A DNA stretch of 64,000 nt from Catenaria anguillulae PL171 (Eukaryota > Blastocladiomycota > Blastocladiomycetes > Blastocladiales > Catenariaceae), in assembly GCA_002102555.1 (NCBI GenBank), contig MCFL01000005.1, forward strand, positions 1 through 64,000. Reading direction: 5' to 3'. Under the pieces are notes generated by a model that was not told the origin of the DNA, did no database searches, and worked only from the letters and a program-made list of their open reading frames with translations. This document shows, in pieces, positions 35,801 through 47,132 of the stretch; position 1 is the first letter of the stretch; each line of letters opens with the position of its first letter. Both the position numbers and the translations under genes were made by a program.

Positions 35801-38800
35801 GACGGGTAAGACAGAGACAACCAAGGATTTGGGCAAGGCATTGGGCAAGTGGGTTGTTGGTACGTTTCCTGCTTCTCTACCAATATTTTCGCGATTCAGG
35901 TCAGTGTTTACAGCGGCTAACTTCTCATACTCGCAATCTGACCATCGGGCGCAATAGTGTTCAACTGCTCGGATCAAATGGATTTCCGTGGTCTTGGTCG
36001 TATTTACAAGGGCTTGGCGCAATCCGGATGCTGGGGCTGCTTTGACGAGTTCAACCGGATCGAATTGCCCGTGCTCAGTGTCGCTGCTCAACAGATTGGT
36101 TGCGTGTTTGCAGCCCGCAAGGAACGCAAAGCGACCTTTGTGTTTACGGATGGCGAAACGGTTGAGCTCAACCCAGAAGTCGGCATGTTCATTACCATGA
36201 ATCCTGGTTACGCTGGCCGTGTCGAGTTGCCCGAAAACCTCAAGGTCCACTTCCGTTACGTGGCTATGATGGTGCCCGATCGTCAAATCATCATTCGCGT
36301 CAAGCTTGCCGGCTGTGGTTTCATTCAAAACATCATCTTGGCAAAGAAGTTCTTCGTGCTGTACCGACTTTGCGAGGAACAGCTCTCCAAGCAAGTGCAC
36401 TACGATTTCGGATTGCGCAACATTCTGTCGGTGCTCCGTACATGCGGTTCAGTCAAGCGTGCCAACCCCGAGGATTCCGAGCAAATGATTATCATGCGTG
36501 TCTTGCGCGACATGAATCTGTCCAAGCTTGTCGATGAGGACGAGGCCCTCTTCATGAGTCTCATCAACGATTTGTTCCCCGGGTTGACGGCCAACAAGGG
36601 GAGTTACCCGAACGTGGAGGCCGCCATTGACCAGCAGCTGCACGACGCCGGCCTTGTCTCGTACCCGCCATGGGTGCTCAAAGTGATTCAGCTTTACGAG
36701 ACGGCCAAGGTCCGTCACGGCATCATGTGTTTGGGTCCCACGGGCACTGGCAAAACTCGCTGCATTCACACGCTACTCAAGGCCATGACGGCATGTGGAG
36801 AGCCGCACAAGGAGGTGCGCATGAACCCCAAAGCCATCACCGATTACCAAATGTTTGGTCGCCTCGATGTCGCCACCAACGACTGGACAGACGGCATCTT
36901 TTCGTCGCTTTGGCGCAAGACCCTAAAAAAGAAGGGTGAGGTCATTTGGATTGTGCTTGACGGGCCAGTGGATGCCGTGTGGATTGAGAACTTAAACTCG
37001 GTGCTGGACGACAACAAGTGTTTGACGTTGGCCAACGGTGATCGGTTGCCCATGTCGCCGGCGTGCAAACTGGTGTTTGAGGTCCACTCGCTCCGCAACG
37101 CTTCGCCTGCCACTGTGTCTCGGTGCGGTATGATTTACATTGGCATCACGGCCTTGACGTGGGACATCAATGTGCAAGGTTGGTACAAGACACGGACGCC
37201 GCAAGAAGTCGGCGTGCTCGAGCCCCTGTTCAACTTGTCGTTTGGGGCATCGCTCAACTACGTTTACCACGAGCTGCATCCGAAGATGTCGGTTCCCAAG
37301 AACTCGTTCATCACCAACACAACACTGCTGTTGAACGGCTTGATCCCAAAGGCAGACTCAGGCAAGAATGTGACACCCGAATATCTAGGCAAGCTCTATG
37401 TCTTTGCCATGTTTTGGTCCCTTGGGTCGCTGCTCGAATTGGACGAGCGCAAAAAGCTGCAGCAGTTCTTGCTCGAAAAGTACCCGCAGCTCGACTACCC
37501 ACCACTGGACTCGTCAACGCAAGACACATTCTACGAGTACTTTGTCAACGACCAAGGCCACTGGCAACATTGGCGCGACCGCGTTACCGAATGGCTCTAC
37601 CCGCAAGATACGACGCCCGAGTTTTCGTCCATCATCATTCCCACAGTCGATAACGTTCGGACCGAGTTCCTCGTGGACACAATCGCGCGCCAGGGCAAGT
37701 CTGTCCTCTTGATTGGTGAGCCGGGTACTGCAAAGACCGTTACCATTCAGCGGTACCTCGCCAAGCTGCCGCCCGACACCAACCTGTTCAAGACCGTGTC
37801 GTTTTCCTCGGCGACCACGCCCAACATTTACCAGCGCACGGTCGAGTCGTTTGTCGACAAGCGTATGGGTACCACGTACGGTCCGCCGGCTGGCAAAAAG
37901 ATGACCATTTTCATTGATGATATCAACATGCCCGAAATCAACGAGTGGGGTGATCAAGTCACGGCTGAAATCCTGCGTCAACTGGTCGAGTACCAAGGCT
38001 TCTACTCACTTGATCGTCCTGGTGAGTGGACAACCATTGTCGATTTGCAATTCCTGGGTGCCATGATGCATCCTGGTGGTGGTCGGAATGATATCCCATC
38101 TCGTCTCAAGCGCCAGTTCTCGGTGTTCAACTGCACCATTCCTTCCGATGTGTCGGTTGACAAGATTTTCGGCACCATGCTCGAGGGCCACTTTTCGGCC
38201 TCCCGCAAGTTTACCGAGGATGTCATCAACCTTGCCGGCAAGCTCGCGCCCTTGACTCGCAAGCTGTGGCAGTCGACCAAGTCCAAAATGTTGCCCACGC
38301 CCGCCAAGTTCCATTACATTTTCAATTTGCGTGATCTCAGTCGCATCATGCAGGGCATGCTCAACACCAAGGCTGAGGCCATCACCGATGCCAAGATGCT
38401 CATGCACTTGTGGGAACACGAGTGTTCTCGTGTGCTGCCCGATCGATTCACCAACGCAGAGGATGTGGAATGGTTCAACAAGACACTGGTCAACTTGGTC
38501 AACAAGGATCTTGGGGAGGAGTACATCCAGACCATCAACCAACGCAGCTACTTTGTCGACTTTATGCGCGACCCGCCCGAATCGGATGACCCAGAGGTGG
38601 AGATCAACCCCGAGGACTTCAAAATCTACGAGCGGGTGCCCACGTTTGATGTCTTGCGCGCACGCTTGACCGAGTTCATGAAGCAGTACAATGAGTCAAT
38701 CCGTGGATCCAAGATGGACTTGGTGCTCTTTGAGGACGCCATGAAGCACATTGTTCGCATCTCTCGGATTATCCGTACGCCTCGTGGATCGGCCTTGCTG

Positions 38801-41800
38801 GTCGGTGTTGGTGGTTCGGGCAAGCAGTCACTCACGCGACTCGCATCATTCATTGCCAAGTCGCAAGTGTTCCAAATTGCCATTTCCAAGAATTACAACA
38901 CGACCAACTTGATGGAAGATCTCAAGGCCATGTACAAGGTTGCCGGATTGCAAGGCAAGGCGGCCACCTTCATCTTTACAGATAATGAGGTCAAGGAGGA
39001 GTCGTTCTTGGGCTACATCAACAACATTCTCACCTCGGGTGAAGTCGCAGGCCTGTTCCCCAAGGACGAAATCATTGCCATCTCATCCGACATGCGGCCC
39101 ATCATGAAAAAGGCTCGTCCTCAGGTGACCGATACCATGGAAAACCTGTGGCAGTTCTTCATCGACCGTGTCAAGGCCAACTTGCACATTGTGCTGTGCT
39201 TCTCGCCCGTGGGCGACAAGTTCCGGAATCGTGCGCTCAAGTTCCCTGGACTCATTAGTGGCTGTACCATGGATTGGTTCACGAAATGGCCGAACGAGGC
39301 GTTGCGGGCCGTGTCAGAAAAGTTCATCAACGAAATGGAGCTTGTGTGCACGGATCAGGTCAAGAAGGAGGTGATTCAGCACATGGCGTTTACGCACGAT
39401 CTCGTCACTGACGTGTGCAACCAGTACTTCCAACAGTTCCGTCGCAAGACCCATGTCACGCCCAAGTCGTACTTGTCCTTCATCAACTCGTACCGTGCGC
39501 TTTACAAGCAAAAGCGTGCCGAGGTCGGCGAGCTTGCAGACCGCATGAACATGGGTCTCAGCAAGTTGTTGGAGGCTGCCGAGTCGGTCGCTACCTTGCA
39601 AAAGGAGCTCGTGGTCAAGGAAAAGGACCTTGCGGTCGCGTCCAAGGCTGCCGACGAGGTGCTGGCAGACGTGACAGTGAGTACCGCAGCTGCCGAAAAG
39701 GTCAAGGATGAAGTGCTCAAGGTCAAGACCAAGGCCGAGGCCATGGCCAACAACATCAAGGCCGACAAGTCGCTGGCCGAGGGTGAGCTCGAAGCCGCAA
39801 AGCCTGCGCTTGAAGAAGCAGCCAATGCACTCAACTCGATTCAGCCGTCGCACATTTCGGCCGTGCGCAAGCTGGCCAAGCCGCCACACCTTATCATGCG
39901 TATTATGGACGGTGTGACCTTGCTGCAAAAGCGCAAGATTGACCCCGTCACGCAAGATCCCGAACGGCCATGCTGCAAACCCTCATGGAGTGAATCCCTC
40001 AAGCTCATGTCGCAGCCCGATTTCCTCAGTTCGTTGCTCAACTTCCCCAAGGACGAAATCAACGAGGAAACGGTCGAGCTCTTGCAACCCTACCTTGAAA
40101 TGCCCGACTTTACGCTTGAGGGCGCCAAGAAGGTGTCTTCCGATGTCGCTGGTCTCGCCTCTTGGGTTCGTGCCATGTGCGCGTACTATTCCATCAACAA
40201 GAAGGTCATTCCCCTCAAGGCCAACTTGATTGTGCAAGAACACAAGCTGTCGGTGGCCATGGCCGAACTCAATGCAGCCCAGGCTGTGCTCGACGAGAAG
40301 CAGGCCGTGCTTGACGTGCTCAAGGAAAAGTACAACCAGGCCATCACGACAAAGCAGGCGTTGCAGGCCGATGCCGATGGGTGCAAGCGGAAAATGTCGG
40401 CTGCCACGGCCCTCATTTCGGGTCTCAAGGGCGAAAAGGATCGGTGGACGCAACAATCCAAGGAGTTTGCCGAGCGCATTGGCCGACTCGTGGGCGACAT
40501 TATGTTGTGCTGCGCCTTCTTGTCCTACTCGGGTCCCTTCAACTACTTGTTCCGCAACCAGCTCATGAACGATTGGAAGCGCGAGCTGCAAAATCGCAAG
40601 ATTCCATTCACGCAAGACTTGGACTTGATTGGCGTACTTGTCGATAACACTACCATTGGCGAGTGGAACATTCAAGGTCTTCCCACTGACGAGTTGTCGA
40701 TTCAAAACGGTATCATTGTGACGCGCGGCTCTCGTTTCCCGCTGCTCATTGATCCCCAAGGCCAGGCCAAGTCGTGGATTCGCAACCGCGAGGAAAAGAA
40801 CCAGTTGCAAATCACCAATCTCAACTCCAAGTACTTCCGTCAAAACGTGGAAGATTGCGTGAGCGGTGGGCGGCCGCTGCTGATTGAGGACGTGGAAGAG
40901 ACGCTGGACCCAACGCTCGACAACATTCTCGAAAAGAACTTGATCAAGAGCGGCAAGTCATTCAAGGTCGTTTTCGGTGACAAGGAATTGGATTTCGCAC
41001 CAGAGTTCCAGTTGTATATTACAACCAAGCTGCCCAACCCGAGTTACACGCCCGAAATCTCGGCCAAGACGTCCATCATTGACTTTACTGTCACGCAAAA
41101 GGGTCTCGAGGATCAGCTGCTCGGCCGTGTCATTTTACGTGAAAAGCAGGAGCTCGAAACGGAACGAACAAAGTTGCTCGAGGAAGTCAACTCCAACAAA
41201 AAGAAGATGAAGCAACTCGAAGATAACTTGCTCGAGCGCCTGACTTCGACCAAGGGTTCGCTGGTCGACGACGAATCGCTCATTGAAGTGCTGGCCACAA
41301 CCAAGGTGACGGCCGAAGAGGTCAACGAGAAGCTCTTGATTGCCGCCGACACGCAAAAGAAGATTGGTATTGCCCGTGAAGAGTACCGTCCAGTGGCCAC
41401 GCGTGGCAGTATTCTTTACTTCTTGATTGCTGAAATGTCCATGGTCAGCTGCATGTACCAAACGTCGCTCAAGCAGTTCTTGCAGCTCTTTGACGAGTCC
41501 ATGGAAAAGTCGGCACCGTCGCCCATTCCCAGCAAGCGTATCCAAAACATCATCGAGTATTGCACGTTCCGTACCTTTGTCTACATCTCTCGTGGGTTGT
41601 ACGAGGTCCACAAGATCATGTTTGTCCTGCTGCTGGCCATCAAGATTGACATTCCCGCAGGCAAGATTACGCACGAGGAGTTCCGTACATTCATTCGCGG
41701 TGGTGCCGCACTCGACATCAATGCCGTTGCCAAGAAGCCATTCTCGTGGATTCCCGACGTTACTTGGCTCAACATTGTCGCCATTTCCAAAATGTCGGCC

Positions 41801-43912
41801 TTTTCGGATCTCATCAACCAAATTTCAAAGAACGAAAAGGCATGGCGGGCTTGGTACGAGAAGGACGCTCCCGAGAACGATGTGCTTCCGTCTGGATACC
41901 AAAACACGCTCGATGCTTTCCGCAAGCTATTGCTCGTTCGCGCCTGGTGCTTGGATCGGACCATCATGGCGTGCAAGCAGTACATTGCCGAGTCGCTTGG
42001 TGTTCGGTTTGCCGAGTCCCAGGTGCTCGACTTGGATGCGCTTCACAGCGAGTCCGACAACCGCACGCCCATGATTTGCTTGCTCTCAACGGGTTCGGAT
42101 CCGTCGGCGGATATCGAGTCGCTCTCCAAGAAGTTCAAGGTCGACATCAAGGCCATTTCCATGGGTCAAGGCCAGGAGATCCACGCTCGCAAGTGGTTGC
42201 AGCAGTTCATCACCAACGGCGGATGGCTCTTGCTCCAAAACTGTCACTTGGGCATCCCATTCTTGGACGAGTTGCTCAGCACCGTGCTTGAGACGGAGCA
42301 AATGAGCGACAAGTTCCGCGTGTGGATCACAACTGACGTCAACCAAAAGTTCCCCATCAACTTGCTGCAAATCTCGATCAAGTTCACCAACGAGCCGCCG
42401 CAGGGTGTCAAGGCCGGCCTCAAGCGGACATACAACTGGTTAACGCAAGACATGCTCGAGATGAGCAATCGCCCACAGTACAAGCCCTTGCTGTACGGCC
42501 TCGCCTTCTTGCACTCGGTGGTCCAGGAGCGCCGCAAGTTTGGTCCGATTGGATGGAACATTCCGTACGAGTTCAACCAAAGTGACTTGGCAGCGTCGGT
42601 GCAATTTGTGCAGAACCACGTCGACGAGCTGCAGCCCAAGCAGTCCATTTCGTGGATTACGGCGCGATACATGTTCTGCGAAGTGCACTATGGCGGGCGT
42701 GTCACAGACGATTATGATCGCCGGTTGCTCACGACGTATGGTAAGGTCTGGTTTGGCGACCACATGTTTGCACCCGAGTTTATCTTTTACAAGGGCTACA
42801 CGATTCCGCAGCTCAAGTCGATTGAAGAGTACCGGGCATCCATTGAGACGCTGCCGCTGATTGACTCGCCCGAGGTGTTTGGCTTGCACCCGAATGCCGA
42901 TATCTCGTCGCAGACCAAGCAATCGCAGGGTATGCTCGAGACGGTCTTGTCGATTCAGCCAAAGGATTCTGGCTCTGGGTCGGGCGAGACGCGTGAGGAC
43001 GCGGTCAAGCGGATTGCCAACGACTTGCTGTCCAAGCTGCCGGACGATTTCGACAAGAATCGGGTCAAGGAGTGCATCAAGAAGCAAGGTGGAACCAAAC
43101 CGCTCAACATTTTTTTGAGCCAGGAGGTGGACCGCATGCAGGCCGTGTTGACGATTGCCCGCAACGACTTGCAAGACCTCAAGTTGGCGATTGACGGAAC
43201 CATCATTGTGTCGGCGCAGCTGCAGCAAGCACTCGATGCCCTTTACGATGCGCGTGTGCCTAACACGTGGACAAAGGTATCATGGCAAGGAGCCACCTTG
43301 GGATTGTGGTTTACCGAATTGGTTATGCGCCATCAGCAGTACTACACGTGGGTGTTTGATGGGCGGCCGTTGGTATTCTGGTTGACTGGCTTCTTCAGTA
43401 TGTTCTCTCCTTTCCCGATTCATCCTTGAGCGCTGTCGAGCGAGCGAATGCATGCTAAGCCGCCTTTCCCACTGCTGTTTGTGTTTCCAACAGATCCGCA
43501 AGGTTACCTCACGGCAACGCGTCAAGAAATCACTCGTGCGCACAATGGCTGGGCGTTGGATAGTGTGCGATTAGCGCCCGAAGTGCTCAAGCAAATGAAG
43601 GAGGACATTACTGCGCCGCCATCCGAAGGCGTTTACATTCACGGCCTGTTCATCGAGGGTGCCGGTTGGGATCGCAAGAACGTGCGTCTCACGGAATCGC
43701 AGCCAAAGGTCATTCATCAAGCATTGCCCGTGATTCACGTCACTGCCGTCAACAGCAGCGACGACCAAGATCCCAAGCTGTACCGTGCACCCGTGTACAA
43801 GCGGCCGCGGCGAACGGACCAGAACTACATTTTCGATGTGGATGTCAAGACGACGCAGCCGCCAGAGTACTGGATCATGCGTGGAGTTGCGTTCCTAGCG
43901 GCAACCTCTTGA
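29876..43912 (+). CDS. Axonemal outer-arm dynein heavy chain (DNAH5/DNAH8, Chlamydomonas gamma class)
   Basis: The motor subunit of the ciliary outer dynein arm, powering the zoospore flagellum. Six exons: 29876-30226, 30305-30526, 30607-31089, 31164-35859, 35958-43397, 43494-43912. They sum to 13,611 nt (4536 aa), the normal size for this class. Residues ~1-1800 are the tail and linker. The AAA ring follows: AAA1 P-loop GPAGTGKT (~1894) with [11 protein letters not shown]2 GPTGTGKT (~2177); AAA3 GEPGTAKT (~2503) with [11 protein letters not shown]4 GVGGSGKQ (~2865). The stalk coiled coils and microtubule-binding tip lie near 3100-3430. AAA5/6 and the C-terminal domain ([13 protein letters not shown]) complete it. 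The AAA1 block [20 protein letters not shown] and SVAAQQI separates it from DNAH9/11/17 (which read SEQMDY...) and from cytoplasmic dynein. Introns are 73-98 nt. The tail starts with an Ala/Thr/Gly-rich segment. No frameshift was seen. Confidence 0.97.
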
Positions 43913-44190
43913 ATTGACGTTGTGTCCGATTTGATAGCATTGTGCCTCCTAGTTTTGGATTGTTTTGGGTTTCTCATTGACTCTTTGCTATTTACTTTGC
44001 CACCATATTTATGTCACTGCATTCATCAATACACTCTTTGCCAGCTGTCACTTGTCTTTTGTGATGCGCCCTCACAGCGTTGGCGGCCGCCATCCCCCTC
44101 CTTGGCTCAAGGTTTTCATTCAATCCGCTCATGGCACCGTTGATCGTAAAACGGTGGTTAACCTCAACGCCTGGCAACCCATGGCCAAAA

Positions 44191-44583
44191 ATGACATCAA
44201 ACTACACACAGTGGACGCAGAACCCGAGAACGAACCTTCTGTACTTCTCACTTGACATGGGCACCCCGGTCACGGCCGCAAAGAACTCGCCCGAGCTCCC
44301 AATCGAGCTTTTGTCCGAGGTCGTGGCCATTGTCGCTTTGCCCATCACCCGCTTTGTCGCCTCACCTTCAGCAGCCCACCGCGCCTTAATGCATGCAGGC
44401 TTGCAAGACACGTACGACGCCCGCAATGATCTTCCTCCGCCCGAGTCCACGGAAGCGGTGAGCGTGACGGAATGCGGGCAGGTCAAGGAGGCGCTGCCGC
44501 CACAGATTGCGAGGTTCGCAGAGCGCGGGCTCATGAACATGCGTATGGCACGATTGTCGGTTAAGTGGAGTGGATGGGTGTGA
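44191..44583 (+). CDS. Small hypothetical protein
   Basis: A single open frame, read from an ATG at 44191 (130 aa); an alternative ATG at 44257 gives 108 aa. The segment PELPIELLSEVVAIVALPIT and a later RFAERGLMNMRMARLSVKW look protein-like, with one hydrophobic helix possible near the middle. No family was recognised. It lies between the dynein stop and the convergent AOX gene and could be a true small gene or part of a UTR. The 278 bp before it and 328 bp after it show nothing else. Confidence 0.35.
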   Translation: MTSNYTQWTQNPRTNLLYFSLDMGTPVTAAKNSPELPIELLSEVVAIVALPITRFVASPSAAHRALMHAGLQDTYDARNDLPPPESTEAVSVTECGQVKEALPPQIARFAERGLMNMRMARLSVKWSGWV

Positions 44584-44911
44584 TCCAGCGTGATAAGTGC
44601 CCGCCCATTGTGCGCAAGTGCAGCCTTGATGATTTACAACTACATAGACACTTTCGTTTCCCCTCGTTTCACCTTGTCATACAGGCAATCACGAATCGAT
44701 TGAGATGCCGGCTGAATCCGCAAGCGTCGAGCGTATGTTGTGGACAAGTACTGGTATGAAGTATATAGTCAAGTGATGATAAATTTGCAAGGAAGGTGTC
44801 AACAAGCGAGAACATCCGACCAAGCGTCCAAGTGCTTATGAGCAAATGGCTCGCGAGCCAGAGCGAGTAACTTTGCTTCCCATTCGAACTGCTTACAAAC
44901 AAACAACGATC

Positions 44912-46114
44912 TCATGCCGACGGCTGCACTGGCCCATGATGCTGCGCCCCGTCAGTAATCTTCTCCACCTTCTTTGGCGCGCCGACCCACACAGACTGGT
45001 CCACTTTGTGCACCGTCCTCAAGTCGTCCTTGCCCGCGGTAATGCAATCCGCGAAATGATGGTTCGAGTCGCGATGCACGGCCTCATCGGCCCTGACGGC
45101 CAAGACCACCTCTCGCAACTTTGCGTCCTTTGGCAGGTTCCAATACTCGATGGCGATTTCGGGCGCGGGCACATTGGGAATCCTGCCCGCGTCAATCTCT
45201 TGGAGGAACTGCGTGTAGCTGATGACGGCCTCTTCTTCGAGAAAGCCGACAACACGGTGCGCGGTTTTCGGCGAGACAATGTAGAGCAGGAAGAAGGCAT
45301 TAAAGAAAACGCCCTGGACGGCCGTCACGAGCAGGCGTTCGAAGATGTTGGGTTGTGAGAGCTTCATGAAGGTCATGAGGTGCATCCGCTCGTTCTCGGC
45401 TTCGTGCAAGAGATGCGCGATCCAGCTGTGAGATGAGGAGTCGAGTCAGCAAGAGTCTGAGACGAATGGGACGAAAAGGAGTATGGACGCACCCGCCGTC
45501 GTGCTTGAGCTTGCGCAGCGAGCGCAGGTGACGAAGCATGCCGCCAACCATTCCCGGAACGCCGGCAACAGTTTCTGTCGCGTTGACAGGAACCAAGAAC
45601 AAAAGTGAGCAATCAGTTGACGTTGGGAGAAACAGGAATGTTTACAAGTGAACATACCAAGCATCACAGCGCGGTGAATGTACTTTTTCCTAAAGAACAA
45701 GTCTGCGGGAACCCTCATGGATTTGACCATGGACAAAGCAAACTTGTCCCTCCAATCCTGCGGCTCGCGATGCTTTGTCAAGCCGATGTCGAGTGTCTCG
45801 AGCTGCTGCGGCGTGACGGGCGTGAGAAATTCTGGGCGCATTGGCTGCGGGTGGTACGAGTCGATTTGAGACTTTGCTTGTGACTCATGTGCCGTGAAGG
45901 ATGAGGTTGAAAACGATGACGATGGGGTTGCTTGGTGTTGGCGAAAGAAGGTAACGGGTGTGGATGTCGACGAGGACAGGTGGTGCAGACCGCGAGTGGT
46001 AACCAAGCGGGTTGGAAATGCGCGGGTGGCAATTGGGTAGACATGGTAGAGCATGCCGCCGCTAGACTTGGGAATCACACGGCAGCTGGCGAGGAACAGG
46101 TTGGGAAGAGTCAT
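44912..46114 (-). CDS. AOX: Mitochondrial alternative oxidase
   Basis: A di-iron ubiquinol oxidase of the inner mitochondrial membrane. It passes electrons from ubiquinol to oxygen, bypassing complexes III and IV. Three exons: 46114-45658, 45574-45493, 45425-44912 (1053 nt, 350 aa), introns 83 and 67 nt. The first ~75 residues are Arg/Ser-rich without acids, a targeting presequence. All di-iron ligands are present: Glu in [18 protein letters not shown] (~154), E-x-x-H in [12 protein letters not shown] (~188-195), Glu in [10 protein letters not shown] (~244), and E-x-x-H in [12 protein letters not shown] (~294-297). The inhibitor- and quinol-site residues around TFMKLSQPN are conserved. The tail ends in a short basic/His-rich segment. 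It is the normal size for fungal AOX. No plant-type regulatory Cys is evident in the N-terminal part. Confidence 0.97.
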
Positions 46115-47132
46115 GGTGTGATAGATTGTTGATCTGTTGAGGTAATGGATAGGAACTTGTATAGGGTTTGCAATGACGAGCTATATGAGGGATTGAGGAT
46201 ACGAGGTTGCAGGTAGCCATTTATACGAAACTAAATTCACTCTAGTCGTCGGGAGGGGCAGGGATACGGAAGGGTGCAAGGTGGGAACGATGTGGCATGG
46301 TAGAGGCGCACTTCGGATCGGACCGCGTCGATGCGGTCGCTGCGAACGAACATGCTCGTCTGCACCTTGTTTGCATGCGATTCTGTTGTCGCACAAATCA
46401 CATCGGGGCGGATCAACCACCTGACAAGGTGCCGCAGGTGCAGTATACTCAGCAGGGTGGGTTGATTACAGTATCAAAGTTGATAGTCTATGCGCTCGCA
46501 GGGCCAGAGGCGTGAGTTCCTGTCGGTTGAACCCACATTCGTAGGTACATTGTGGGCAAAGGTGAGTAAGTGTCCGTTGACGACCAAAACGAGATTCAAA
46601 GGGGATTACACGTGCAGGGACGGGTTCAACCGGGTCCAGGTTTACCGAAGGCACAGCCAAAATAGCGTCGGGGAGGCAAGCTGCCCGCTGCTCCGCTAAA
46701 GACATTCCGTTCGTCCACGCCGGCAGTTTGCGCTTGGCTCTGACGTGGACTCAACGTGGAACGGAACGGAGCGCGTCGGAACCGCTGCAGACGATGCACC
46801 AACCGCAAGCAAACCGGGTGCTCACCGCCGCCGGTTGACCGACCGGCAGCAATTGCAACCAAATGTATGTAAGCAGGCCTGCAGCGGTTCTGTTGTTTTT
46901 TAATGAAAGGTAGTCAATTGATGCGGCATGCATGTGAATTTGCCGGCGAGGACATGTTTGCCAGTTTGCCTGGCTGGATGGGGCCGTGTTCCAGAAGTTT
47001 GTTCCGGAAAGTTTGGCGATTCCTCGACGTTCCAAGCTCCAAGATGGCTGTGACCAAGCAAGCGATGATGTCCAAGCAGCATATTTTATGCCGGGCTTTC
47101 TCCAAGTCATCAATTTGCATTATATCATCACA
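46115..47132. other. 1.0-kb divergent intergenic region AOX / LON-RING gene
   Basis: No supported gene. An in-frame ATG at 46986 lies upstream of the chosen LON-RING start, but its 49-codon extension has no family similarity and is probably 5' UTR. Confidence 0.45.

Noticed and set aside
35859-35958. Break of the dynein gene into two separate genes
   Set aside because: The gap is a normal 98-nt intron (GTACGTTT...GCAATAG) that restores the AAA1 sequence [14 protein letters not shown] in frame.
46986-47132. Longer N-terminus for the LON-RING protein
   Set aside because: The 49 extra codons show no domain or targeting signal. The ATG at 47133 gives a natural start.
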